Source of the DNA: Cercis canadensis | Taxonomy: Eukaryota; Streptophyta; Magnoliopsida; Fabales; Fabaceae | DNA length: 64,000 nucleotides | Assembly (NCBI GenBank): GCA_003255065.1 | Contig: QAOA01008427.1 | Coordinates: forward strand, 53,700 to 117,699 | Reading direction: 5' to 3' | Part shown: positions 33,313 through 44,738 of the stretch, in pieces | Position numbering within the stretch: position 1 is the stretch's first letter | Layout of the letters: every line of letters starts with the position of its first letter | Program-made: the position numbers and the translations under genes | The notes under the pieces: model-generated | The model's database searches: none | Told to the model about the DNA's origin: nothing | Seen by the model: only the letters and a program-made list of their open reading frames with translations

Positions 33313-34476
33313 TTAATCAAATAGAGGATCATGAACCATTTCAAAAAAAGACACTCCTTCTTGATCATGCTCTTCATCTTTTCTTAACGAAACTATGCTC
33401 TCCACGTAGATTGCAACCATCAAATAATGATAAACATCAATAATATTTCCAAGAGGCTTAATCTCTTGGGTTTGGAGATCATATAACACAATTCTTCCAT
33501 TGCTATCTTCCATAAGGAACTGATCATGTTTCCAAAATCCTAATGGCATTTCCACAACCACAAAGGATCCAATAGTTAAGTGCTTGGTCCAAGATCCTTC
33601 GTTGCCATACTCTTCCATTACCCACAAATCCAAGCACTTCTCTCGCCCAAAAAAAGGACAAACAATCATAGCAAGGGGTTCTTTAAACTTAACAACATGG
33701 CTAGCAAATGCATACACTATGTGGCCATCAAATTCTCTTGGCAAACTTACAAACCTCATAATCTGAAAAATTTCATCAACCATGTCAAATGCCACAATTA
33801 CCATGCCACCATCATCATAAGCCCTCCAGTGAAATGCTCCCTGAACAAAAGGATCAATACAACCAGATTCTCCTAAAATGGAAATAGAAGATGGAACAGT
33901 GCAATCCACTTCTCTCCAACAATTACAACTCAATGAGTATAACTGAGCTTGCCAAGGCTCAGAATGAGAGAGCATAACTATTTTGTAATCATAAGTTTTG
34001 GTATCAAAGCCAAACTCAGCCAAGTATACGCTCTTCGCTGCAAAATAGTAATCAAGTACAAGTCTGGATTCTCTCATGGAAGGGTTGACTAATAAATTGA
34101 AGGGATAGGTACAAATAAAATATAAGCCATTACAAGGACCAAAGATTTCTACTTCGGAAATTGGATTCTGGTTGATAATTGTATCCAGAATACTTATAGA
34201 GGAACTGTTTGTTGCTTGGTTGAAAGAGAGCTTGGAAACAAGTACTCTGATGATCTGGCCGGGAAGCAAAGGGGTGTTATGCGTAACAAGGAGGGCAATA
34301 TCATCTTTTGTGTTGATTTGGTTAAAGGAGACAAGGTGCTTCAAGATAAAGTTAGGATTTGTGATCAAATAGCATGAAGATTTGTGAACACATTTAAAAT
34401 GCATAAGAGATTTCACTGGCAACTTTGAGAGGATATCAGGCACCAAATCTCCTAGTCGATCTTCATTTCTAGCCAT
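33313..34476 (-). CDS. F-box protein (F-box associated domain type)
   Basis: A single uninterrupted frame of 387 codons. An F-box lies at residues about 10-48 (LVPDILSKLPVKSLMHFKCV, then NPNFILKHL), which would bind SKP1 as part of an SCF ubiquitin ligase. Residues about 100-330 look like the F-box associated domain found in the large CPR30/CPR1-like plant family (CNGLYFI, NPSMRESR, LDLWVMEEYG, KHLTIG and FWKHDQFLM are typical positions). No signal peptide or membrane segment is seen. The length is normal for the family and intronless genes are common in it. The start Met is followed by Ala-Arg and the F-box begins at about residue 10, as usual. The target is unknown. A truncated paralogue lies at 60024-60108. 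Confidence 0.9.
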   Translation of the reverse strand: MARNEDRLGDLVPDILSKLPVKSLMHFKCVHKSSCYLITNPNFILKHLVSFNQINTKDDIALLVTHNTPLLPGQIIRVLVSKLSFNQATNSSSISILDTIINQNPISEVEIFGPCNGLYFICTYPFNLLVNPSMRESRLVLDYYFAAKSVYLAEFGFDTKTYDYKIVMLSHSEPWQAQLYSLSCNCWREVDCTVPSSISILGESGCIDPFVQGAFHWRAYDDGGMVIVAFDMVDEIFQIMRFVSLPREFDGHIVYAFASHVVKFKEPLAMIVCPFFGREKCLDLWVMEEYGNEGSWTKHLTIGSFVVVEMPLGFWKHDQFLMEDSNGRIVLYDLQTQEIKPLGNIIDVYHYLMVAIYVESIVSLRKDEEHDQEGVSFFEMVHDPLFD

Positions 34477-35437
34477 CTGTGGTGCAATTAAATCTTGGCA
34501 TAGGTTCTTTTTCTATGTCTCCACAGAAAAAGTGTCTCAATCTTTAGTTCCGTTGTTTTCTTTTTTTTTTTTTAAATAATTGGGTATGATAGAAGTGTCT
34601 TAGTCTTCTTCTGCACTCAACTTTACCACAATCGCAATGTGTAACTCTTGCTCAAATGCTACAGAAACAAAGAAATATATCTCAAATGGGCTACTTGCCA
34701 ATTAAAGGACAAGACACACTGCTGGGCAATTAAAATTATTATTATATTGGCCAAAACAAAGAGGTTCATGATGCATAGTTTAATGTGCAGGAATGCATAT
34801 TCTGATTTTGATAACTATATTGTATGAAAATCCCAATTGTTTGAATAAAATTGTTTTGATAACTCAGGCATAAAAATTTTGCAAAGAAGACCAGCAACTT
34901 TTTTGAACACGTCCACCAATATTGAAAAATACAGTTTCTACAATGTCTAAAACCTTCACAAAACAGAGAACCACAATTACCCCAACCACGTTCCTCAACC
35001 AGCAGCTGCAGCTCCTCACCTTGCAGCACAAACATTGCTTCATTTAGCTATACAGTTGGCAAAGTATTAACAGAATTCACAGAATACCCAATTTATCAAC
35101 ACGTTTGGCTATAAATTGCCCCAAAACTCTTCAGAAACAATCACAACAAAAAACGGACAGAGTAGAAGCTTAGGAAATTTGAGGAAAAAAAAAACACATA
35201 GGAAACATTTTCATCAATTCAGGTATCTAACATCCTTCTTCACCGCTCATTTTTCTTGTTCTCAACACCCACGGCACACCCACAAATCCATAGTTTTATC
35301 ACATGTACATATTTACATCTTAGTATGTTTTTTAGAGAGGTAGAATTTCAGAGTAGATTTTTTTTTATAAAAAAAAAAAAACAACAAAACAAAATAAAGA
35401 CACTAGCAGTGAGGGGAAACCAACCGTTGCTAACCAA
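34477..35437. other. Intergenic DNA between the duplication copies
   Basis: Contains the presumed promoter of the F-box gene (minus strand) but no clear TATA box. An open frame at 34766-35035 (minus) has no recognisable domain. The end (about 35340-35400) is A/T-rich. Confidence 0.5.
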
Positions 35438-35561
35438 AATAAAGTCTGGGAGGGGGTGGCGCTACTGGTGGCAACAGTTTCCACCCCGCCCCAATTTCTT
35501 CCCTTTTTGAAGAGAGAAACCAGTTTCTAGAGAGAGAAACAGAATTAGAGAAAGAAATAGA

Positions 35562-35647
<86 letters not shown>

Positions 35648-36146
35648 CCAAGGGGTGGCTCCACCCAATCCCCACCTTTCTTCCACCTCTTAGAGAGAGA
35701 AACCCATTCTAAAGAGAGAAGCAGAGGTTCAGGGGAGCGAAATAGAGAAATTTAGGGGAATAGAGAGAGGGTTTCTACTTACAATCTTATATTATGTCTT
35801 TAAATTGAAGCAAAATATAGCCCCAGCACCACCAAGAGATTATTATAGCTACTTGACATGCAAGATTATCCACCATATCTATTGCTCCCACAACCACTAA
35901 TAAAATTTGAACTGTATATTTTCTGCATGGATAACTACTTACAATCTTATATTTTGTGTTTAAATTTTGAGTAAATCATTAATTAAGTTGAGACATCAAC
36001 ACACACAGTTTATATATAGAGATGAAACTAACAAAAGATTTTGTTGATTTTTCAAATAGAAACTAATGTAAGTTTTGAAGGCTCTTGGAAACATGCTACA
36101 GATTTAAGAGAAAATATGTGGTTTCCAAGGGGATTAGATGGTCATC
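35438..36146. repeat. Segmental duplication, copy 2, left part
   Basis: Matches 29660-30122. Compared with copy 1 it carries an expanded AAT microsatellite and an extra stretch at about 35797-35935 that repeats 'ctacttacaatcttatatt' at its far end. It ends at the CRM target site (TCATC, 36142-36146). Confidence 0.9.
35561..35644. repeat. (AAT)28 microsatellite
   Basis: 84 bases of uninterrupted AAT. The matching place in copy 1 (29765-29782) has only about six units. Poly-Ile/Leu open frames across it are artefacts. Confidence 0.97.
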
Positions 36147-36982
36147 TGATGTGGATCCACTTGAAGAAACCAAGCCAAATCCAATCCAAATAACCAAGGA
36201 TCCTAAGAATGGTTGAATAACAGAAAATCAATAAAAGGTGGATGGAAAATATGTGAAGACCTTTGAAAATCAAGTAAGGTAACCTAGTTTCAGCAAAGCT
36301 TAACTAACCCTCCTTTACCCGAATAATCAACAATCAACATGATCAAGATGGAGAAGTGAATAAACCGCCACACTCTAGATTAGGGAAGAAGGAGAGTGAT
36401 AAGGTTTAGGAGCACCATGCTAGGAATCCACCTAGATGGCTTGAGCTCTCCATGGAGAGAACAAAAGAGAAACTCTCAATTAAATTCTTAATTCTGATTC
36501 TAAATGTTAATTTCCAAAGACAAAGACTTTAGCTCCTTTAAATAGTTAGGAGAAAAACTAACAAGTCTTAAACAAAAATGGCCCAAAAGCAAAATACAAC
36601 TCGGAGGAATAACTGACGTAACACGATCTAATGACACGGCCGTGTTTGACCTTCAGCCTGCCCGTGTTCTTCCTCCAGTGCTTAACATGTCTCTGGTGAT
36701 AGGACACGGCCTTGACACGGCCCGTGTTCCACTCTAGGCCAGCCCGTGTTGTCTAACACAGCCAGGACACGACCCCATGTTTGCCCCTCATCATCTCTGG
36801 CAGCTATGCATGTGATCCATTTCGCTTGGTTTGTCTTGCTGCTCTTCGAAGCCAGGTCTTCTTCCTTGCATGGTTGTCTCATCAACGTTCCCACATGCAA
36901 TTGGAGATGTTTTGCTCTTGACCTCGTCAAGGGTCCAACCAACTCCTCCTTAGACTTGGCTATGCCTCTTAGATCCTCATCA
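36147..36982 (-). mobile_element. CRM LTR, left copy (3' LTR in element sense)
   Basis: 836 bp, TGATGTGGATCC to CCTCATCA. By hand it differs from the right copy at about 31 sites, mostly transitions. It contains the C-terminal end of the pol frame and a cluster of ACACGG/CCGTGT motifs (36618-36790). Confidence 0.93.
36618..36790. repeat. Palindrome cluster in CRM LTR (left)
   Basis: Perfect ACACGGCCGTGT at 36634-36645 plus several near copies, such as 'gacacggcccgtgttcc' (about 36715) and 'cagcccgtgttgtc'. It partly overlaps the LTR-encoded pol tail. Confidence 0.9.
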
Positions 36983-37290
36983 TTCCTTCCCTCTTCAAAA
37001 GGATTTGACCTCAAATCCGAGGTACCTTCATCAAGAAAAGGAGACAAGTCAACCACATTAAAAGTAGAATGAATAGAAGGACTACCTGGAAGTTCTATCT
37101 TGTAAGCATTGTCACCAAGTCTTTGCAAGACTTTAAAAGGACCATCTCTTCTTGGCAAGAGCTTAGATTTCCTTTGTGTAGGAAACCTTTCCTTACGCAT
37201 ATGAACCCAAACCATGTCACCGGGTCAAAAAATCATTTTCTTTCGATTGCAATTAACCTTAGATGCATAGGTCTCATTCATCTTTTCAAT
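36682..37290 (-). pseudogene. CRM integrase C-terminus extending into the LTR
   Basis: Frame 36682-37215 after a TGA at about 37228 and a TAG at about 37290. It includes the integrase C-terminal fold (VWVHMRKERFPT, RRDGPFKVLQR, FNVVDLSPF) and continues past the polypurine tract into the LTR with a basic/charged tail (LTRSRAKHLQLH). The LTR-encoded extension is the position of the CR motif of group-A CRM elements, proposed to guide integration to centromeric chromatin. I infer, but cannot prove, that this tail is such a motif. Confidence 0.75.
36983..36996 (-). promoter_or_regulatory. CRM polypurine tract
   Basis: The minus strand reads GAAGAGGGAAGGAA directly before the 3' LTR, the expected place for plus-strand priming. 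Confidence 0.85.
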
Positions 37291-38829
37291 CTATGCTCTA
37301 ACCTTAGTATGCAAATGTCTAACATATTCAGCCCTCTTTTTTCCATCTAAATGAACTCTTTGATGCATGGGTAAAGTAAGCAAATCAAGAGGAGTCAAAG
37401 GATTAAATCCATATGCACATTCAAAAGGAGACACTCTAGTGGTAGTGTGAACAACTCTATTGTAGGCAAATTCTACATGAGGGAGACACTCCTCCCAAGC
37501 TCTCAGATTTTTGTTAAGAATAGCCCTTAGAAGACTAGTGAGAGTCCTATTTGTCACCTCTGTTTGTCCATCTGTTTGAAGATGACAAGTGGTAGAATGT
37601 AGAAGTTTAGTGCCTAATCTAGACCAAAATGTCCTTCAAAAATGGCTTAAAAATTTAATATCCTTATCAGACATTATACTCCTAGGCATCATACCATGCA
37701 ACCTAACAATGTTTTGGAAAAACAAACTACCTATGTGAGAACCATCATCAGTTTTCTTGCATGCTACAAAATGAGTCATCTTAGAAAATCTATCTACTAT
37801 AACAAAGATGGAGTCATGACCATGTTTAGTCCTTGGTAATCCTAGGATAAAGTCCATAGAAAAGTCTATCCAAGGAGAATCGGGGACTGGTAATGGAGTG
37901 TAAAGACCATAGGGTTTAGTGGTAGACTTAGCTTGTCTACAAGTTGTGCACCTAATGCATAAATTTCCCACAGCTTTCCTCATGTTTGGCCAAAAGAAAT
38001 GCTCATGCAATGTGTCATGCGTTTTATGCTTTCCAAAATGCCCCATGAGACCCCTCTCATGTGCTTCCCTAATGAGCAACTCTCTCAAAGACCCTCTAGG
38101 TACACATAACTTGTTACCCTTAAACAAATACCCCTCATGCTTAAATATTCCCTTAATAGCCCCTTTATCACAAGCATGGAAGTAATCAGCAAAATCAACA
38201 TCATTGGCATACATGTCCTTAACTTGATCAAAGCCAAGCAATTTACAAGAAAGCATAGAGATAAGTGCATACCTTATGGAAAGTGCATCAGCCACCACAT
38301 TTTCGGCTCCTTTCTTGTACTCGATCACATAAGGAAAAGATTCAATAAATTCAAGCCAACGTGCATGTCTTTTGTTAAGCCTCAATTGCCCTTTCAAATG
38401 CTTAAGAGTTTCATGATCCGAATAAATCACAAATTCCTTAGGCATTAGATAGTGTTGCCATGTTTTCAAAGCTCTAACTAAAGCATACAATTCTTTATCA
38501 TAAGTAGAATAATTAAAAGAAGCACCATTTAACTTTTCACTAAAGTTTGCAATAGGATGCCCTTGCTGCATTAGAACAGCCCCAATTCCTACTCCTGATG
38601 CATCACACTCAATCTCAAAAAAACTCTCAAAGTTAGGTAATTGAAGTAAAGGAGCATTGTACAATCTATTCTTTAGTGTTTGAAAAGCTTTCTCTTGAGC
38701 ACTATCCCACTTAAATCCAACACTCTTTTTCATAATTTCAGTTAAGGGTGCAGCAATAGAGCTAAAATTGGGAACAAACCGACAGTAAAATTCAGCTAAA
38801 CCGTGGAAGCTCCTCACCTCACTCAAAGT
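37291..38829 (-). pseudogene. CRM RNase H and integrase
   Basis: The frame 37636-38826 starts [14 protein letters not shown] (end of reverse transcriptase/thumb), followed by RNase H ([26 protein letters not shown]), the integrase zinc domain (H-H then CIRCTTC) and the core with Asp in FSMDFILG and Asp in SDKDIKF. A TGA at about 37635 stands where Trp is expected (SHF*RTFW). The frame continues at 37291-37557 and just above, with the catalytic Glu in [13 protein letters not shown]. The active-site triad is visible, so the defects are the stops. Confidence 0.85.
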
Positions 38830-39447
38830 CTAGGGTGTTGGCCATTCCTCAATAGCCTTCACCTTTTCTCTATCAACTTCTACCCCTCTAGAGCTCACAA
38901 CAAACCCTAGGAATATCAAATGATCAGTGCAAAAGATACATTTCTTTAAATTGGCATACAATTTTTGTTCTTTTAGCACTTGCATCACACTTCTCAAATG
39001 GACAGCATGTTCTTCAAGTGATTTACTATACACAAGTATGTCATCAAAGTAAACCACAACAAATCTACCAATGTATTCACGAAGGACATGGTTCATAAGG
39101 CGCATAAAAGTACTTGGTGCATTGGTCAAGCCAAATGGCATAACCAACCACTCATACAAACCAAACTTGGTTTTGAAAGCCGTTTTCCATTCATCCCCTT
39201 CACGAATTCTAATTTGGTGATAACCACTTTTCAAATCCAATTTTGAGAACACACATGACCCAAACAGTTCATCAAGCATATCATCTAACCTAGGGATAGG
39301 ATGACGATATTTTACCGTTATCTTGTTGATGGCACGACAGTCCACACACATACGCCAAGTTTCATCTTTCTTTGGCACCAATAAGACCGGCACAGCACAT
39401 GGGCTCATGCTCTCTCTAATGTGGCATTTGGATAGCAGCTCTTCTAC
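38830..39447 (-). pseudogene. CRM reverse transcriptase
   Basis: Frame 38830-39408. It holds [34 protein letters not shown] (Asp 58), the [12 protein letters not shown] block and the catalytic YFDD (residues 120-123). A stop (TAA, about 39446) separates it from the gag-protease frame, and a TAG at 38830 separates it from RNase H. Otherwise it looks complete for the domain. Confidence 0.88.
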
Positions 39448-40797
39448 TTATTTTTGGAGTTCCTTTGTTTCATCCGGATTGGCTCTATAGGCAGGTCTAT
39501 TAGGCAAAACCGAGCCCGGAATGAAATCCATGTGGTGTTCGATTCCCCTCATAGGTGGCAGTCCTATAGGAGTCTCCTTAGGGAACACCTCTTCAAACTC
39601 CCTGAGCAAAGAAGTCAAAACACTAGGAAGAGAATTGTTATCATTAGATAAATTCAAGTAAGCATTTTTAGCCACAAGCAAAATCATAGGAGTATGAGAA
39701 AATAGTGCAGTTTTAACCTCACTAGCACTAGCAAAGAAATTTCTTTTCTTCTCTCCACTCACTCTTTCACTTTCTTTACTTACTCTCAAATCTTTTTCTC
39801 TCCCTTGGTTCTCGGTTTCTTCTTTCTTTCTACTATTTTCTACATTTTTTCCCTCTCCACTCTTGATCTTTTGTCTCTCAAGCTCACTAGCTTTCTTAAC
39901 TTTTCTTTGATCGTCAAGAATCTGTCTTGGAGTCATGGGAATCAAAGTGATTGGCTTCTTGTTGAAAACAAAGGAATACTTGTTTGAGAAACCATCATGA
40001 GTTACTTTGCGGTCAAATTGCCAAGGTCTCCCAAGAAGTAAATAACTAGCTTGCATTGGGACAACATCACATAGCACCACATCCTCATACTTCCTAATGG
40101 AAAATGCAACTAGTGCTTGCTTAGTCACTTTTACTTCGTTTCCTTTATTCAACCATTGGAGGAGATAGGGTTTAGGGTGAATAGAGGTGGGTAATTCCAG
40201 CTTGTCCACTAGAGTCTTGCTAGCAACATTAGTGCAACTCCCCCCATCAATAATAACTCCACAAACCTTCCCTTTGACTGAGCACCTAGTATGGAAAATA
40301 CTCTCTCTTTGTACTTCGTCAATTTCCCCCATTTGATCACTCAAAGCTCTCCTTACTACCATCAAATAGTCACCTTTCTCAGCTGTCATACCCTCAACTT
40401 CTTCTTCCCCACTAGACTCACTATTTTCTTCCTCTTCATGCTCATTTTCGGTCACATACTCCTCTCCCTTAAGGATCATTGCCCTCTTGTTAGAGCATTG
40501 AGAAACAATGTGTCCTACTCCATGACACCTAAAGCACTTAACATCTCTAAATCTTTGAGATTGTGAGGTCTCGAGTTTGCCTTTGGAAGCAAATGTAGGT
40601 TCTTTGGCATGCAACTTTGGTAACTCTGTTTTAGGTTTAGAAGTCACCACTTCCTTGTCTTTCTTCCATGTAGATTTCCATGTTGAAGTAATGCTTAACC
40701 TAAACTTTAAAGAACCCCTTCTCTTAAGTTGTCTCTCTACTTGAGTAGCTTTATGAAGAAGGTCTTCCATGTCACTATAATGATGAAACTCCACCAC
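39448..40797 (-). pseudogene. CRM gag C-terminus and protease
   Basis: 449 codons. It starts in the gag (VVEFHHYSDMEDLLHKATQV), continues exactly from the piece at 53862-54558, and then has the zinc knuckle CFRCHGVGHIVSQC (about residues 95-108) and an acidic stretch. The aspartic protease follows with IIDGGSCTNVAS (about residue 187), then a Lys/Glu-rich linker and the start of the reverse transcriptase region (GLPPMRGIEHHMDF). The Met at its start is internal and not a true initiation codon; the gag starts at 54558. Confidence 0.85.
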
Positions 40798-40802
40798 ATT
40801 GG

Positions 40803-42266
40803 TGATACTTGTCTTTTAGGACTATAAAAACCATACTTTAATACTGAATTCTTACCTGCATTGTGAGTAAATCCTCATTAAACATGGTACTTAATCCATG
40901 AATTGGTGTTGACAGGTACCAAGATGTTGAATCAGGAATAAGGAAGAAGTTGGAAGCAATCCATGAAGCAAATGGCAAGGAAACCAGTCTCATACCAAGT
41001 TTTCATGGGGACACGGGCAGGAACACGGCTGTGTTCCCCCCGTGTTTAGCATCTAGAAGTTGCTGCTCAAGCTTATGGACAAACACGGCCTCAAACAAGA
41101 ACAGACACAACCGTGTGTGAGGGCGTGTTGAACAGGCAAAGTATACATAAATAGAACACGCCCAGAGCAAGGAGACACACGGGCCATGTCTGAGGAACAC
41201 GGGCTGGGACCAGAGAAGAACACAGTCGTGTCTAGTCCCGTGTTCAATATCCAGGAAAGCAGCTTAAGTGACACGCCCAAGTCCAAAAATAGAACACGGC
41301 TGTGTCAAAGCCGTGTTCGAGCTATTTCTGATTAGAAGACCTAATTCTGCACAAGTATAAAAGGGGAATCTGATGCATGACATTGGGGGGCCGTACTTGG
41401 GAAGAAAAGAAGGGACGAGCTAGAGGATGGAGATGAGCAATTGGGACTTGATCTTCATCTAGTTTCTTCTTTTTCTCATCTTATGTTTAATTTCATCTAT
41501 TTGCTTTTATTGAATTCAGTTATGAGTAGCTAAATTCTTAGTGTTAGGGGTTTGATGTAATTCAGTTGTAATGAGGTTTCAAGACTAAATGAACCTGTTT
41601 TAGTACAACTCTTCTTGTTGAATGGAATTTACTGTTATTAATACATTTAAATGACTACCCTCCATTTGAATAGTTAAAGATTTGTTTCAATGCTAGGAAT
41701 AGTAAGATCCGAATGTGCTCTGTGAATTCTGTCCTAAATTGAGTTAGTCTAGAAATAGATAACTTAGTTTAGGTGGTCTTAAATTAGTTTCCTAGAGTTT
41801 AATCACCTAGACAAGTTAATTGTGTCAAGGAATTGGACAGTTAATTAGGATAGGGAGGATTGTTTCACCAAGGGATTGGGTTCAATCACATTAGGGGAAG
41901 AAACCAACAACAAAGGAATTGTAACTGGAATAAGTAGTTCAGTATTGATCCCGAGGTTACTTTGTCTATGAAGTAACCAAATTTGCAAGTGGATGAAATC
42001 AACCCCTAACCTTTCTCATTCTTATCATCAACCTCACATTTAAATTGCTATTTAAAGATTGTTTACGTAATCGTTTGAGTTTTGTTACTTAGTTAATTGC
42101 AGCAATCATTTTTGGGCTACCTTCAATCCAAAGTGTTATCTCTTCCAAATAGAACTGGTATTGGTGAAATTGGTAGTTGCTAGCCTTGATCATCGTGGGA
42201 ATGATACTTTACTTATCATTATATTACTTGTGTGACCCGGTATACTTGCTGGAAAAAGTCACATCA
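40803..42266 (+). mobile_element. Athila 5' LTR
   Basis: 1464 bp. It carries a dense cluster of CACGG/CCGTG motifs (about 41013-41325) and a TATA-like 'agtataaaagggg' (41355-41367), which is probably the promoter. It differs from the 3' LTR at about 61 sites by hand count. Confidence 0.93.
41013..41325. repeat. Palindrome cluster in Athila 5' LTR
   Basis: At least twelve CACGG, CCGTG or one-base variants, including 'aacacggctgtgttc' (41031-41045) and 'aacacggctgtgtcaaagccgtgttc' (about 41293-41318). Confidence 0.88.
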
Positions 42267-42272
42267 AGTTTT

Positions 42273-42290
42273 TGGCGCCGTAGCCGGGGA
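42273..42290 (+). promoter_or_regulatory. Athila primer binding site (tRNA-Asp)
   Basis: Reads TGGCGCCGTAGCCGGGGA, one base from the complement of the plant tRNA-Asp 3' end (TGGCGCCGTTGCCGGGGA, which is intact at 61438-61455). Confidence 0.92.
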
Positions 42291-42433
42291 TTAACGGTGT
42301 TTAAGCAATATTAAAAGTAACCAATTAGGTCCTAATTTGGATTTTAAAATTCTTGTTAGTAAATCTGGTTCAATTATTTTATCTGCTATTGACTTGTTTC
42401 TCTCAATTGCTTATCCTACTTTAATCTTGGTGT

Positions 42434-44192
42434 ATGCGAGGTATTCTTGATTCCATTGCATTAGCTTTTGATCCTGAGATTGAGACAACAATTCAAAGAC
42501 TTCGCAAGCAAGCTAGAGGAGCAAGACAAGCACAACCGACAGTCATGGCAGAACAAAACCAGAATCCTCCAGTGCAGAATAATGACAATGGAGCTGCACA
42601 AAACCCTCCACCTCGAACACTCATGGAGTATTCCATCCTAACAGCCGCAGGATGTGAAGCGAGTATAACAAGACCACCAGTTCAAGCCAATCACTCTGAA
42701 CTCAAACCAGCTTTGCTTCAACTAGTACAACACAATCAGTTCAGTGGAAGTGCGCTAGAAGATCCAAATGGACATATAGCAAACTTCCTGCAGATTTGTG
42801 ACACGGTGAAGTTGAATGGGGTCAGTGATGATGCGATTCGACTCAAGCTCTTCCCATTTTTTGTGCGAGATAAGGGCAAAAGTTGGTTGGATTCTCAACC
42901 AAGGGGCAGCATTACAACTTGGTCGGATTTGGTGAATAAATTTCTCGCTCGGTATTTCCCTCATTCCAAATCAGCATGGTTGAGGACAGAGATTACTTCA
43001 TTCCGTCAACAAGATGGAGAATCTTTGAGTGAAGCTTGGGAACGGTATAATGATATACTGAGGAGATGCCCACATCATTCTTTCGATTTTTGGATCCAAG
43101 TCCAGAGTTTTTACAACGGTATGCTTCATCACAAGAAGGCAAATATGGATGCTGCAACAGGTGGAGCTGTGAATTATAAAACTCTGGAGCAAGCTTGGGA
43201 ATTGTTTGAGAGGATGACTTGTAATGACTACCAAAGTCAAGGAGAGAGATCCATAGTCAAGAGAGGCGTGATGGAAGTCGGGGCACTTGATGCACTGTTG
43301 GCTCAGAACAAGTTATTAACACAACAAGTGGCTGAGCTGTCCAAGAAGTTTGAGACCGTCAACGTGAATGCAGTCAACTTCTCTCCACCAGTTTGTGATT
43401 TCTGTGCAGGGAACCATGTTAATAGAGAGTGTCCGAGCAACATGTTTGGTCCTCCAGTGTCTCAAGAGCAAGTGAACTATATGGGTAATCCTCCAAGACC
43501 TCAGAATAATCCTTACACTCCTACTTATAATCCGGGGTGGCGGAATCACCCAAATTTTTCATGGGGTAATCAAGGAAATCAAGGGGGTCCCCACAGACCC
43601 AGTTATGCATATTAGTCACCACAACAGCCTACTCAAGGTCATGTTTCACAATCCCAAACCAATGAGAAGAATCCTTCTTTGGAGAGTGCACTAGAGAAAT
43701 TGACTACCCAAACCTCAGCTTTCATTCAGAAAACTGCAACGTTTATGGAGGAAACCAGGAGCGGGTTCAGAAATCAAGATGTATCAATTCGGAAGTTGGA
43801 AACTTAGGTGGGACAGATAGCAAGACAATTGGCAGACAGGCCTCAAGGCTCTTTATCCAGTGATACTATTCCAAATCCTAAGGAGCATGTGAAGGTCATA
43901 ACTACAAGATGTGGAAAAGTGATTGAGCCCATCTCAAGAAAAGAAACACCAGAAAAGGAAGATGGTAAGGCAACAAGGACAAATGGGGACCTAGCATCTA
44001 GTCGTCCCACGGAGGCAAGAAGTAGAGAAGAATGCGAGAAATTGACCAGACCATGTGCTTCAATACCTCCTGTCAAGGTGCCTTTTCCTCAAAGGCTTAA
44101 GAAGCAACATGATGAAAAGCAATTTAGCAAGTTCTTAGAGGTGTTCAAGAAATTGCATATTAACATAATATTTTGCTGAAGCACTGGAACAA
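42434..44192 (+). pseudogene. Athila gag
   Basis: Frame 42434-43615 (393 codons), with the retrotransposon gag domain at about residues 110-265 (IRLKLFPFFVRDKGKSWLDS, FRQQDGESLSEAWERY) and a zinc knuckle CX2CX3HX4C (C321, C324, H328, C333). A TAG at 43613-43615 and another at about 43806 stand where Gln is usual. After them the frame goes on (43808-44164) to the protease border, with a frameshift at about 44165. Start at 42434 chosen because the Met precedes the usual Athila N-terminal region. Confidence 0.85.
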
Positions 44193-44738
44193 ATGTCTTC
44201 CTATGTAAAGTTTATGAAGGATCTTCTGACCAAGAAAAGAAGAATTGGAGATGATGAGACAGTAATGTTGACTGAAGAATGCAGTGCTATTCTACAGAGG
44301 AAATTGCCTCCAAAGCTCAAAGATCCTGGGAGTTTCTCCATTCCATGCACCATTGGAGACATCACCTTTGGGAAGACGTTATGTGATTTGGGAGCGAGTG
44401 TGAGTCTCATGCCTCTGTCCATTTTCAAGAAGCTGGGAATTGGTTAAGCAAAACCCACTATGATTACATTTCAACTTGCTGACTAGTTGATCAAACATCC
44501 CTACGGTCTAGTAGAAGATGTCTTGGTTAAGGTTGACAAGTTCATCTTTCCGGTGAATTTTGTTGTTCTAGACATGGAGGAAGATGGGGAGATTCCACTT
44601 ATTTTGGGACGGCAATTTCTAGCTACTGGGAGAGCCTTGATAGATGTAGCTGACGGGACTTTGACTCTGAAAGTTCAAGATGAGAAGGTGATCTTCAATG
44701 TGTTCAATGCAACGCAACACCCTATGGAGAAAGAATAA
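44193..44738 (+). pseudogene. Athila protease
   Basis: Two pieces: 44193-44447 with PGSFSIPCTIGD and the active-site motif D-L-G-A-S-V (about residue 68), then a TAA at 44445 and a TAG near 44485, and 44487-44738 with the second half ([20 protein letters not shown]). It ends in a TAA where Gln is expected. Confidence 0.82.

Larger units (their letters stand above)
29660..34500. repeat. Segmental duplication, copy 1 (contains the F-box gene)
   Basis: Aligns in the same orientation with 35438-36146 plus 56874-60108. The match starts at 'aataaagtctgggaggggg' and runs through the F-box stop codon into the coding sequence. In a short sample (30115-30400) I count roughly 5% substitutions. The right limit of the homology is not visible because copy 2 is cut at 60108. 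Confidence 0.9.

Noticed and set aside
34766-35035. Open frame upstream of the F-box gene
   Set aside because: No recognisable domain and no conserved copy in the window; kept only as intergenic.
35430-35686. Poly-Ile and poly-Leu open frames
   Set aside because: Produced by the (AAT)n microsatellite.
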